A DNA stretch of 64,000 bases, from NCBI GenBank assembly GCA_016712745.1, contig JADJQN010000001.1, positions 1,240,001 to 1,304,000 on the forward strand. The letters are read 5' to 3'. Shown here piece after piece: positions 25,901-33,215 of this stretch; position 1 is the first letter of the stretch; the number at the start of each line of letters is the position of its first letter. The translations under genes and the position numbers were made by a program. Below the pieces are notes generated by a model. It ran no database searches, had not been told where the DNA came from, and saw only the letters and a list, made by a program, of their open reading frames with translations. Origin of the DNA: Sandaracinaceae bacterium (GTDB lineage Bacteria > Myxococcota_A > Polyangia > Polyangiales > JADJQN01).

Positions 25901-27735
25901 GCGCGCGCGCCGTCCGCCACGAGGTCATCGGCGCCCGTGACTGTGACGGTGCGCGGGACGTTCCAGGTTGCGCTGGTGAAGAGCAGGCTAGCGGGCGCAG
26001 CCATACCCTCAGTCGGCACCGACGACACCAGATTGATCGTCACGTTGGCCGACGGCTGAGCAGTAAGCACTACGGTGAAGACGGCGGTGCCGCCCGTTTC
26101 TGTCGTGGTTAGTCCCGCAGTTGGCGTTACGATGATATCCGCCGTGTCATCGTCGATATTCGTTACCGCGACGAACTGGTCAGCAAGGCCCGCGTAGCCC
26201 GAATCGCCGGACGCCGCGAGGTGGACTTGAACATTGTAGGGTTGATCGCCATCCGCGACTGGATCGTCTACTGCGCTCACAACGACCGTCTGTGGAACGT
26301 TCCAGTTGCCGGGCGTGAAGCTCATGGAGGATGGAGTGACCGTGCCTTCCGTGGTGTCAGTACTACTGATCGTGAAGAGCACAGATGCGATGGGCGCGCG
26401 GTCGAGAACGATCGTAAACGAGGCATTGCCGCCCGCCTCCGTCGTCGTGAGGCCGGCGAGTGAACTGAGCGTGAAGCCTGCGCCTTCGTTATCCAGATTT
26501 GTGAGGTCCACAGCGTCGCCGCTCAGTCCCGCGTAGCGAGGGTCCGTGCTTAGAGCCGGGCCAACACCAATCGTGTACATCTGATCGCCGTCTGCAACCA
26601 AATCATCCTGGCCCGTCACAGTCACCGATTGCGGCACGTTCCAGTTGTCGGTCGTGAACGTCACGACGGCATCGGACAGCGCACCCTCTCCGCTATCACT
26701 ATTGTCGAGGGGCACCATCACGCTCGCGGTTGGTTGCGACTGCAGAACCACAGTGAAACTCGTACTCGCGCCGGACTCGCTCGTCGTAAGCCCACTGCTT
26801 GGCGTCACGACAATTCCTGGGGTCTCGTCATCAATATTCAGGCCAGTTACTTCATCGATCGCGATACCCGAGTAGTCTGTGTCGGTACTTGCTGCCGAAA
26901 GGTTGATTGCGAAGGGCTGGTCGCCGTCCGCGATCGCATCGTCGACTCCGGTCGCCGTGATCATCTGCGGAGCGGCCCAGTCGAGAGTCGTAAACGTTAT
27001 CGGCGTGGGCGCAACGAGAACTTCCGTCTCATCACTGCTCGACAGCGTGACTACGACGCTCGCGGACGGGGCGGAGCGTAGCGCCACGGAGAATGTCGCC
27101 GTTCCGCCGTTCTCCGTCGTGCTTAGGCCGGTCGTGCGACTGAGAACCACACCTGCGCTTTCGTCGTCAATGTTCACGCCCATGGCGTCCGCGACCGTCA
27201 ATCCGGAGTATGCAGTGTCGAGGCTTACACAATCGGACGTCTGCACCGTGAAAGGTTGGTCGCCGTCGACCATCGCATCGTCGACTCCCGTCACGGTGAC
27301 GACATGCGATGCAGCCCAGTCCAAGGGCGTGAAGGTGACGGTCGCTGGCAGCGCGGTCGCTTCGTCGAGCGCGCTGCTCACTACGGAAACAGTCACGTTC
27401 GAAGTGGGCGCAGTCGTAAGCGAGAGACTAATCGTCGCAGAGCCGCCGGCTTCTGTGGTGACCAAGCCGGACGTGGGCGTCACCGCGACGGCCGGTGCGA
27501 CTCCCGAGTCGGCTGCGTCCGGCGATTCGGCGTCGAGTGGCCCGTCCGCCACTACCGCCGCATCGAGCCCCGCGTCGATACCTGCTTCCGTCGCGGCGTC
27601 GGATTCTTCCGATGCATCCAGTGACACAGCCGCATCGGGCGCGATTGGCAGCTCCTCGAAGCCGAAGCGTCCGCAGCCCCACACCATGCAAATGCACATT
27701 GCCAACCACGGGAGCAGTGCTGAATTCAGACGCAT
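22933..27735 (-). CDS. Giant repeat lipoprotein: about ten Calx-beta-like repeats plus a PD40/TolB-like propeller
   Basis: About 1600 residues. I set the start at 27735 (MRLNSALLPWLAMCICMVWGC), which gives a signal peptide with a plausible VWGC lipobox; longer starts only add shadow sequence. An acidic Asp/Ala linker follows, then ten ~100-residue repeats, each opening like VVVTPTSGLVTTEGLGTATF, continuing with (P/A)SADVTI-SSSDxTEG, TFTxxNWN-PxxVTVTGVDD and closing ADVTVxNTDND. The beta-strand pattern and acidic loops suit calcium-binding Calx-beta-type domains. The last ~400 residues are WD40-like PD40 blades (SDDGRYVAFLS, SADGRYVVFG, SRDGRYIVYSS, SDDGNRIAFRS). Likely a long surface stalk carrying a propeller; partner unknown. 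Long plus-strand frames across it are shadows. Confidence 0.82.
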   Translation of the reverse strand: MRLNSALLPWLAMCICMVWGCGRFGFEELPIAPDAAVSLDASEESDAATEAGIDAGLDAAVVADGPLDAESPDAADSGVAPAVAVTPTSGLVTTEAGGSATISLSLTTAPTSNVTVSVVSSALDEATALPATVTFTPLDWAASHVVTVTGVDDAMVDGDQPFTVQTSDCVSLDTAYSGLTVADAMGVNIDDESAGVVLSRTTGLSTTENGGTATFSVALRSAPSASVVVTLSSSDETEVLVAPTPITFTTLDWAAPQMITATGVDDAIADGDQPFAINLSAASTDTDYSGIAIDEVTGLNIDDETPGIVVTPSSGLTTSESGASTSFTVVLQSQPTASVMVPLDNSDSGEGALSDAVVTFTTDNWNVPQSVTVTGQDDLVADGDQMYTIGVGPALSTDPRYAGLSGDAVDLTNLDNEGAGFTLSSLAGLTTTEAGGNASFTIVLDRAPIASVLFTISSTDTTEGTVTPSSMSFTPGNWNVPQTVVVSAVDDPVADGDQPYNVQVHLAASGDSGYAGLADQFVAVTNIDDDTADIIVTPTAGLTTTETGGTAVFTVVLTAQPSANVTINLVSSVPTEGMAAPASLLFTSATWNVPRTVTVTGADDLVADGARAYTIITSVVTADPSYSGINPADVSVTNTDNDAVGVTVSPTAGLTTSESGTSAAFFLHLNSQPSADVTITFTSDDLSEGTVSPASVTFSTANWNVARVVTIVGVNDAIVDGSVAFNIVTGAASSADMAYSGFAVADVTVVNTDNDSNAVVVTPTSGLVTTEGLGTATFSIVLSSMPSTDVTISVSSSDLTEGTVSPATVTLTSSDWNSPHVVTVTGVNDILLDGSVAYTIVTGASMSADGAYNGLVVADVFVTNTDNEVAGISVSPVGGLVTSEGGATAAFNIVLTSPPTADVTVPLYSSDESEGVPNVTSLTFTSMNWNAQQTVTITGRDDAIIDGTVPYTIVLSAATSTDPSYTGRDALDVAVSNTDNEGVAGVVIVPSGPRVTTENRSVQTFTLRLNSNNTSAVTVNLTSTDTTEGVVSPSSILFGTPGSYLQAVPFTVTGVDDLIIDGDRPYSINVSVVSADSNYNGLSVTPLSLTNTDNDVAPVITSPGAGLVVTEGGTTATAQLVLSRAPSANVTIGLASSDTGEATIAPASMVFTTANWATPQLATLTGVADGTLDGDQAVSIVTAPAVSGDVTFSGSDALDIGATVIDVQSQRCVSCTTALYTPIAADRQSVRDGVSLDGRYALFTTTTAVLPADTNGGVSDVYLRDRQTNTLELISVSSAGVVGNGPSSRNWMSSDGRFIAFESGAANLVASDTNGANDIFLRDRMAGTTRRVSLSDTGAELGASFIFAAVSDDGRYVAFLSLAPAVSGDTNSAYDVFVRDMTLNTTTRASVTNTGAQFTLNSVRFDMSADGRYVVFGCFGIYVRDLLMGTTTTVASYGDMPAISRDGRYIVYSSTSTTFVPNDINGVEDIFLYDSNTMITSRVSVGLGGTNANAESRQPTVSDDGNRIAFRSLASNLVADDTNEIPDAFVYDRSLGQTFLVTRSPTGVPQDAADAIHYGLEAPSISGDGHWVLYATYATNIMYSVWDPDRQQTSYLLYVP

Positions 27736-27802
27736 CGCAGCGACGATATCATGCGCGTGCGATTCGCTAGAAGCCTCGCGAGCAAGCAGGTAGTCTGCCG
27801 GC

Positions 27803-28345
27803 ATGCGCTGCGTTATCCCTTTGGTAGCTTTGGCCCTAGTCGCTTGCAACCCGCCGCCGCGCCAAGCGGTGCCGGCACCCGATTCCGTCGCGCCAAGTCG
27901 ATCGCCGTCGAAAGTGGACGATGGGGATCCAACGCCGCCATCCGTGCACACGCCCCCGCGGATCGCGCCACCACTTCCGCCCGGTCTGACAATTCAAATC
28001 GAACAAGTCACGCGAATGCTGAGTGGTCCACTGCCGACTGATTTGATGCAGCGACTCGTCGTGCAACACTTTCACGAAGTGACGTTCTGCTACGAGCGCG
28101 GACTTGCGTTTGACCACTCACTGCACGGAGAAACGACATTCCACATCGTCGTTGCGAGTGGCGCCGTTATGGAAGTGCATGCCATGAATGCGCCCCCGGA
28201 CGCGGCGGAAGCAACGGGCTGCGCAGAGCAGGTCATCCGCACGTGGACTTTCCCCCCATTGCCCGCGACTACGGAGTTTGAGATCGACGTGACCTACGCC
28301 CCGCGTCACAACGATGGACTAGAGGCTACGCAGGGATTCTCCTAG
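27803..28345 (+). CDS. AgmX/PglI-like C-terminal-domain lipoprotein (180 aa)
   Basis: A short lipoprotein: MRCVIPLVALALVACNPPP gives the lipobox LVAC. A Pro-rich linker (TPPSVHTPPRIAPPLPPG) spans about residues 45-65, then a single AgmX/PglI C-terminal unit: LVVQHFHEVTFCYERGL, GETTFHIVVASGAVMEVHAM, ATGCAEQVIRTWTFPPLP and FEIDVTY. The two cysteines (in TFCYERG and TGCAEQ) are the usual conserved pair. This TonB-C-like module occurs in myxobacterial envelope proteins. It is divergent from the giant repeat lipoprotein gene (67-nt spacer), which suggests shared regulation or a shared surface. Downstream lies the first hexamer array. Confidence 0.78.
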   Translation: MRCVIPLVALALVACNPPPRQAVPAPDSVAPSRSPSKVDDGDPTPPSVHTPPRIAPPLPPGLTIQIEQVTRMLSGPLPTDLMQRLVVQHFHEVTFCYERGLAFDHSLHGETTFHIVVASGAVMEVHAMNAPPDAAEATGCAEQVIRTWTFPPLPATTEFEIDVTYAPRHNDGLEATQGFS

Positions 28346-28374
28346 GCTGCGGTAGGCGAGTCGGAGGGCAGTAT

Positions 28375-28580
28375 CGGAGTCGGTGTCCGTGTCCGAGTCC
28401 GTGTCCGTGTCCGTGTCCGTGTCTGAGACCGTGTCCGTGTCCGTGTCCGTGTCCGAGTCGGAGTCCGTGTCTGAGTCGGAGTCCGTGTCTGAGTCTGAGA
28501 CCGTGTCCGTGTCCGTGTCCGTGTCCGTGTCCGTGTCCGTGTCCGTGTCCGAGTCGGAGTCCGTGTCCGTGTCTGAGTCG
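28375..28580 (+). repeat. Hexanucleotide-word array, locus B
   Basis: About 34 consecutive six-base words on the plus strand, nearly all TCCGTG, TCCGAG, TCTGAG or TCGGAG, in a mixed, non-periodic order. It fills the gap after the 180-aa lipoprotein gene and ends just before the long hairpin and the four-helix-bundle gene. Apparent Ser-Val/Ser-Glu reading frames through it have no start context and are not credited. 28346-28699 contains only this array and the hairpin. Confidence 0.92.
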
Positions 28581-28593
28581 GGGCGCGGTTCTG

Positions 28594-28718
28594 CCGTTTC
28601 GCGTGTGGTCAGGCCCGGGAGGTGAAAGGCTCACGCCAGCATTCGCTCTGTGCTCAATGCGTGCTGAGCTGGCATGACCCTTTCACTGGGGGGGAGGGCA
28701 TGACCACACGCGAAACGG
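28594..28718 (+). promoter_or_regulatory. Long imperfect hairpin spanning the start of the four-helix-bundle gene
   Basis: The outer arm CCGTTTCGCGTGTGGTC (28594-28610) is perfectly complementary to 28702-28718. The inner arm GTGAAAGGCTCACGCCAGC (28622-28640) matches 28668-28686 at 17 of 19 positions. GCCC at 28613-28616 can pair with GGGC at 28696-28699, and the loop is 27 nt. The right arm contains the G-rich ribosome binding site (in an internal loop) and the ATG at 28700-28702, so long transcripts would hide the start codon. Could be translational control, a mobile-element end, or a relic of an rRNA intervening-sequence stem. Confidence 0.82.
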
Positions 28719-29044
28719 TAGCTCCTTTTCTCACTCTCGAAATCATGTACTCCGTCGCTGAGCAACTTGTACCGGTTGTTCGCGATATCAAACACTTCGA
28801 TCGAAATCTTGCAGACCAACTTCAGCGCGCAGCGACGAGCGTCGCCCTCAATCTCGCCGAAGGCAGCGGAGTGCGTGATGGGAATCGCAGGCGACACTTC
28901 AGCATCGCGACGGGCTCTCTTCACGAAGTACGCGCCGCGCTGCGGATGGCTCGCATCTGGAACTACACGCCGGCTACGACGCGCGTCGAAGCCGAGCTCG
29001 ACCGCGTTGCGGCGATGCTCTACCGGTTACTTCATCCGAAGTAG
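28700..29044 (+). CDS. Four-helix bundle protein (S23/IVP family)
   Basis: A 114-residue helical protein (MTTRETVAPFLTLEIMYSVA, then DIKHFDRNLADQLQRAATSV, LNLAEGSGVRDGNRRRHFSI, SLHEVRAALRMARIW). The LNLAEGsg motif followed by a basic stretch and a helix with E-x-R/A-L is the hallmark of the PF05635 / TIGR02436 four-helix family. Members are encoded in 23S rRNA intervening sequences and, as Avd, in diversity-generating retroelements. GGGGGAGGG precedes the ATG; a longer frame from a GTG at 28622 exists but would begin inside the hairpin. The gene is flanked on both sides by hexamer arrays and has no neighbour in common with the housekeeping genes, which suggests it moved in with this repeat unit. 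Confidence 0.88.
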   Translation: MTTRETVAPFLTLEIMYSVAEQLVPVVRDIKHFDRNLADQLQRAATSVALNLAEGSGVRDGNRRRHFSIATGSLHEVRAALRMARIWNYTPATTRVEAELDRVAAMLYRLLHPK

Positions 29045-29047
29045 GCG

Positions 29048-29323
29048 GTATCCGAATCCGTGTCCGTGTCCGTGTCCGTGTCCGAGTCTGAGTCCGTGTC
29101 CGAGTCCGAGTCCGTGTCCGAATCCGTGTCCGAGTCCGAATCCGAATCCGTGTCCGTGTCCGTGTCCGTGTCCGAATCCGAATCCGAATCCGTGTCCGAA
29201 TCCGAATCCGAATCCGTGTCCGTGTCCGAATCCGAGTCCGTGTCCGAATCCGTGTCCGAGAAACGGGAAAAGGGGAACGTCCCCATTTTCCCATTCGTGT
29301 CCGAATCCGAATCCGAATCCGAA
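29048..29323 (+). repeat. Hexanucleotide-word array, locus C
   Basis: About 35 words (TCCGTG, TCCGAG, TCCGAA, with some TCTGAG) from just after the stop of the four-helix-bundle gene to about 29260, then a GGGAAAAGGGGAACGTCCCC palindrome, then a short tail (TCCGAA words) to 29323. It has the same orientation as locus B. The right end abuts the stop of the large TPR protein gene (29339). Confidence 0.92.
29265..29292. repeat. GGGGAACGTCCCC palindrome in locus C
   Basis: GGGAAAAGGGGAACGTCCCC followed by ATTTTCCC forms an extended, nearly perfect hairpin (28 nt, one unpaired A). It is the same element as at 15242-15349 and 53522-53540, here embedded within a hexamer array between converging genes. 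Confidence 0.88.
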
Positions 29324-29338
29324 CCTGCCCCCCCCCGC

Positions 29339-32300
29339 CTACCTCGTCGCGCCTAATGCGCGCCGGGCACGCGACGCGAACTCGCCTTGGGGCGCAAGCT
29401 CGAGGTAGTGCGTGTACGCGGCGCGCGCAGCTGCGGCATCCGTATCGCTGAGCGCCTCGCCGTACCAGAAAAACGCATCGGGCGGCGCGCCAGCGAGAGA
29501 GGTTGCCTCGCGCAATGCGTCGCGTGCGGCTGAGCGAGCTGCGTCGCGGAAGCGTGCGCGGCGCTCGAAGAGCTTGGCGCGGCCGAGCAGGTACAACGTC
29601 GTGGCGCGCACCGAAGGGGGCCGCATGTGCGTCGGTAGCGCCGCTTGAATGCGCGACACGTATGCAAGCGCATCCTCGTCACGCTCAGCGCGAATCGAGA
29701 CTCGTGCGCGGCCCAGGAGTGCCTCGGGAAGGCTCGCGTCGATGAGGAGGGCCGCATCGTACATCTGTGTTGCGACGTCGATCTGATTGGCCGCGAAGAG
29801 CGCGTCACCGTACAGCGCAAGAGTCTCTGCGTTCTTGGTCGCAGGGTCTTCGGTGAGCGAGCGCAGTTGAGTCACGGCTTCGCCGGCGTGACCTTGCGCA
29901 AGTGCAAGGCGTGCCGCAGCAAGGCGCACGGTTGGCAAAGTGCGATCGTCACCGCGCACACCTTCAAGTTGAACCGCAGCGTCGGGCAGACGGCCGAGGC
30001 CTACCAATGCCTCGACGCGGCCCGTACGACCCAACGTCGACGCCTGCGCTCCGTTGCTCACGCCGACGCGATGCGAGAGGTCTTGGTAGGCGTGGTCGGC
30101 GTCTTCATAACGCCCCATCTCCATGTAGAGAGTCGCGAGAGTCATCAGCGCTTCGTTGTGCAACGGCGACAGCTGTATCGCTCGCTGCAGGTTCTGCTCG
30201 GCGCCCGCCGCATCGCCAGCAAGCTTGCGCGCCCGACCGAGCAGATAGAAGACGTCCGGCTCGTTCGGCTCCGCTGTAGCCAGCGCGGTGAGAGTCTCGG
30301 TCGCAGTTCGCGCATCTCCAACTGCGAGTGCGGCATCGGCAAGCGCAAGCGTTACGGTCGGGTCGCCCGGAGCATCGCGAAGCAGCTCGCGCGCGACAGC
30401 AAGTAGCGTCACGTCGCCGAGACGAATCTTTGCGCGAATGCGCAGCGCTTTAGCTTCGGTGGCCGCGTCGGGATGCTCAGTGACAAACTGGTCTAAGGCA
30501 GTGGCCGCTGCCTGCAACGACTCAGCCGTGCCAACGAGCAGCGCAGCGCGCGCGCTCAAAATCAGCACGTCCGGATCTTGCGTCGAAAGGCCGTGCATTG
30601 TCGCAAGCGCGCTTACGCCGTCACGACGCTCAACTTGGATCTGCGCGAGCATCTTGCGGAAGTCGCCGTTGCTCGGCGAGCTCTGCACGGCCTGCATCGC
30701 GGCCTGTTGCGCGCGATCCAAGCGCCCGGCCCCGCGCGCTTCGGCCGCTACGAGCGCAAGTAGGCGCGGCTCGCTGGCCCCCGCCTGCATCGCATGGTCA
30801 ACGGCTTCGCCCGCCGGACCGTTCTCGCCTTTGCGTCTGAGCAGGCGCGCGCGTGTCAGATCGACAAGCACCTGATCGGTCGGCGCGCCGACACTCAAGC
30901 GCGCCGCGAGCTGCGCCACTTCCGTGAGGCCGGTTTGCGGGTCGACGTCATCGGCTGAGAGAAAGCCGCGCCAGAGCTTCGCGCGCAAGTGATTCGACGT
31001 TCGACGAAGTGCAGCATCGATCAACGCGAGCGCTTCCTCACGCTGCCCGTCGTCGGACTTGGTCTCGGCAAGTGCAATGGACGCCGCGATAAGTGCCGGA
31101 TCGCGTTGCACTGCGGCCGCCAAATGTTCCGTCGCGGTCGCGTCACCCAGACGCTGCTCGAGGCGACCTGCGAGGTAAAGAATGAACGCATCGTTTCCGC
31201 GTGTGCGAAGTGCGGTGGCGAGCGCTTCACGTGCTCCCTGCGTATCTGTCTCTGCTGCTTTGAGCACTGCTTGCGCGACCGCAATATACGCCGCATCCGC
31301 GTGTGAGCGCTGCGCTACGTTGACGGTTGGTGCCAAATAGCCCGCGTCAAACGAACCTTCTTCAAGCGCGCGCTGAGCTTGCACGAAGAGTAGTAAGGTC
31401 GGCACGTCGGCATCGTGCGGATTCAAATCGCGCGCGAAACGCAAGTGACGTTCGGCGTCGACCAGCGCCGCGTGATCACCGAGCTGCGCTTCACGACGCG
31501 ACTGCTGCACCAAGCGGTGCGCCTCTTGATGACGCTTCTCAACGTAGTAGCGCCAACCGAAATACCCGCCGCCGGCGAGCACGACAGCGACGCCCCAGAC
31601 CACCATGAGGGTGCGCCCGATGCGGTTGCCGCTCTTTGGCGCATCGCCGCGGCGCGCCCAAACAGCCTCAGCGCCTTTCGTCGGGGGCTCGAAAATCTTC
31701 GACTGTTCGAGCATGCGTAGGATCGCGTGGACGTCTTCTTCCTGTCCCACGCGCGAGCCAACCCCTACGTCGGGTTGCGGGGCCGAAATCGCGGCCGTCG
31801 GCTGATCGCCGAGCGGAGCGAAGCCTGCGTCCTCATCGTCGATCGACACATCGACAGTGTCTTCTTGCGCACTGCGCTGTATCAGATCGAGACCAATGCT
31901 GATCGAGGTGGGGCCGTCGGAGTCGTCTTGCGGAAGCAGATCATCGAGTATAATGCTCGGAGCGGACTCTTGCATCGGCTGTGTAACGGGCGCGCTCGCC
32001 GAGGTTGGAAACATGGGCTTCTGCGCTGGAGCTACCGTGGGATCGAAAGGCAATGTGCTCTTGCCCGTGGCAGTGGGCGGAATCGCTTGCGCACGCGGAG
32101 CGGGCGGTTTGGGCAAAGACGTCGAGAGCTTGGGTGCTGTAGGCGGTGGTGGTGGCGGAAGTGGCGGCATCGGACGCGCCGGCGGCGCGCCAGGCAACGG
32201 TCTGACGGGAGGCGCGGGAGGCCCGGCAGGCACTTTGGGAAGTGAAGACGCGGGCGGTTTCGCTGCTGCTCTGGCATCGGGCAGCAAGTGCTCAGCCGAT

Positions 32301-33169
32301 TTCTGCAGAAGCTTTTCGTCTGGCTTTCCCGCGGCGGTCGATGCGTCGTCGCTATCGTTCCAACCTGGAAGCTCGCGCGCTACGGTCGCCACGTCGGCGC
32401 TGTCATCCCAGTCGGCTGCGGTCTTTAGCGGGCTTACCAACGAACCGGACGCTGTCGTCGGAAAACCGGCATCTCGCGCCGCCATTGCCTGGGCGATGAT
32501 GCTTGAGTCCTGCGACATCGAGGTCGGGCCTTCGTCGTCGTCGTTCGAGCTCGGCACGGGAGCTCTGCCGGCAGTCGGCGCGGCGGTTTTGATACGCGAG
32601 CTCGGGTCCGCGATCGACGATTCCGCACGAACCACGGTCTCCTCTTCGGTGTGCGCGTCGAAGTTTTTATCGTCGAACACCGAGCGCGAGCCGGTGCCTG
32701 GAGCTGACTCTTCACTAAAGTCGTCCTTCTCGGACCCGTCCGCGATGCGCGCGAGGCGCGCCGCACGCTCCTGCAACAACCGAATCGCCAAGTCATTCGG
32801 ATCGAGGGCTGAAGCACGCTCGAGAACTTTAACCGCCCGCGCGGGATCGCCCCGCTTTAGTAGGACCTCGCCAAGCGAGCGAAACACTTCTTTGTTGCGC
32901 GGCGACACACGCGCGGCGTTGATCAACGAAGCCTGCGCCTTTTCGAACTGGCCCTCATGCAACCAGGCCTTGCCTTCAATGAAAAGTAGCCGTGCATCAT
33001 CTGGCGAAGCCAGAAGCGCAGTCGATGCAACCTCGACGGCCTCGGTGGCGCGGCCCGCGCGCACTAAGTCTTCCGCAAGAAGCGTTGCGTTCTCGTTGCC
33101 CGCTCGAGAGCGGAAGCGCAGGAGACGCGCATCTAGCCCAACGGACGAAGGTCCTTTCAGATCGCTCAC
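29339..33169 (-). CDS. Large membrane-anchored TPR protein (about 1276 aa)
   Basis: N-terminal ~130 residues carry about three TPR units (AVEVASTALLASPDDARLLF, KAQASLINAARVSPRNKEVF, VKVLERASALDPNDLAIRLL). A long low-complexity region rich in Ser, Asp and Pro follows (PPVRPLPGAPPARPMPPLPP and poly-Pro), then one transmembrane helix (MVVWGVAVVLAGGGYFGW) and some 650 residues of further TPR repeats (for example LLGRARKLAGDAAGAEQNLQ). Topology suggests cytoplasmic N-part and periplasmic repeats, a scaffold for envelope complexes. The GTG at 33169 (VSDLKGPSSVG) is my preferred start; an ATG at 33238 in frame would overlap the divergent gene. No catalytic motif is present. Confidence 0.8.
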   Translation of the reverse strand: MSDLKGPSSVGLDARLLRFRSRAGNENATLLAEDLVRAGRATEAVEVASTALLASPDDARLLFIEGKAWLHEGQFEKAQASLINAARVSPRNKEVFRSLGEVLLKRGDPARAVKVLERASALDPNDLAIRLLQERAARLARIADGSEKDDFSEESAPGTGSRSVFDDKNFDAHTEEETVVRAESSIADPSSRIKTAAPTAGRAPVPSSNDDDEGPTSMSQDSSIIAQAMAARDAGFPTTASGSLVSPLKTAADWDDSADVATVARELPGWNDSDDASTAAGKPDEKLLQKSAEHLLPDARAAAKPPASSLPKVPAGPPAPPVRPLPGAPPARPMPPLPPPPPPTAPKLSTSLPKPPAPRAQAIPPTATGKSTLPFDPTVAPAQKPMFPTSASAPVTQPMQESAPSIILDDLLPQDDSDGPTSISIGLDLIQRSAQEDTVDVSIDDEDAGFAPLGDQPTAAISAPQPDVGVGSRVGQEEDVHAILRMLEQSKIFEPPTKGAEAVWARRGDAPKSGNRIGRTLMVVWGVAVVLAGGGYFGWRYYVEKRHQEAHRLVQQSRREAQLGDHAALVDAERHLRFARDLNPHDADVPTLLLFVQAQRALEEGSFDAGYLAPTVNVAQRSHADAAYIAVAQAVLKAAETDTQGAREALATALRTRGNDAFILYLAGRLEQRLGDATATEHLAAAVQRDPALIAASIALAETKSDDGQREEALALIDAALRRTSNHLRAKLWRGFLSADDVDPQTGLTEVAQLAARLSVGAPTDQVLVDLTRARLLRRKGENGPAGEAVDHAMQAGASEPRLLALVAAEARGAGRLDRAQQAAMQAVQSSPSNGDFRKMLAQIQVERRDGVSALATMHGLSTQDPDVLILSARAALLVGTAESLQAAATALDQFVTEHPDAATEAKALRIRAKIRLGDVTLLAVARELLRDAPGDPTVTLALADAALAVGDARTATETLTALATAEPNEPDVFYLLGRARKLAGDAAGAEQNLQRAIQLSPLHNEALMTLATLYMEMGRYEDADHAYQDLSHRVGVSNGAQASTLGRTGRVEALVGLGRLPDAAVQLEGVRGDDRTLPTVRLAAARLALAQGHAGEAVTQLRSLTEDPATKNAETLALYGDALFAANQIDVATQMYDAALLIDASLPEALLGRARVSIRAERDEDALAYVSRIQAALPTHMRPPSVRATTLYLLGRAKLFERRARFRDAARSAARDALREATSLAGAPPDAFFWYGEALSDTDAAAARAAYTHYLELAPQGEFASRARRALGATR

Positions 33170-33180
33170 GGCTGGGCATG

Positions 33181-33207
33181 CTATCAAAGGGCTCCCAACT
33201 TTGATAG
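33181..33207. promoter_or_regulatory. 9-bp inverted repeat between divergent TPR and lipoprotein genes
   Basis: CTATCAAAG, 9 nt, CTTTGATAG: a perfect dyad in the 46-nt divergent spacer between the GTG starts at 33169 (minus) and 33216 (plus). Its AT-rich arms and location between two starts suit a repressor operator; a small RNA hairpin in either leader is also possible. Confidence 0.5.
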
Positions 33208-33215
33208 AAGACAGT

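Noticed and set aside
24122..27793. Long plus-strand frames opposite the giant repeat lipoprotein
   Set aside because: They mirror the minus-strand repeats codon for codon; the minus strand has a signal peptide and coherent domains.
28375..28580. CRISPR array
   Set aside because: The repeats are six bases with no spacers, and no cas genes are present.
28700..29044. Diversity-generating retroelement (Avd-like gene plus repeats)
   Set aside because: No reverse transcriptase, no template/variable repeat pair with adenine-biased changes, and no target gene with a C-type-lectin end in the window.
28375..29330. Ser-Val/Ser-Glu and Asp-Ser/Asp-Thr open frames across the hexamer arrays
   Set aside because: They are a consequence of the six-base words; no start context, no ribosome binding site, and frames on both strands are equally open.
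31857..33215. Long plus-strand frame upstream of the NTF2-like lipoprotein
   Set aside because: Antisense shadow of the TPR protein gene; real start of the plus gene is the GTG at 33216.
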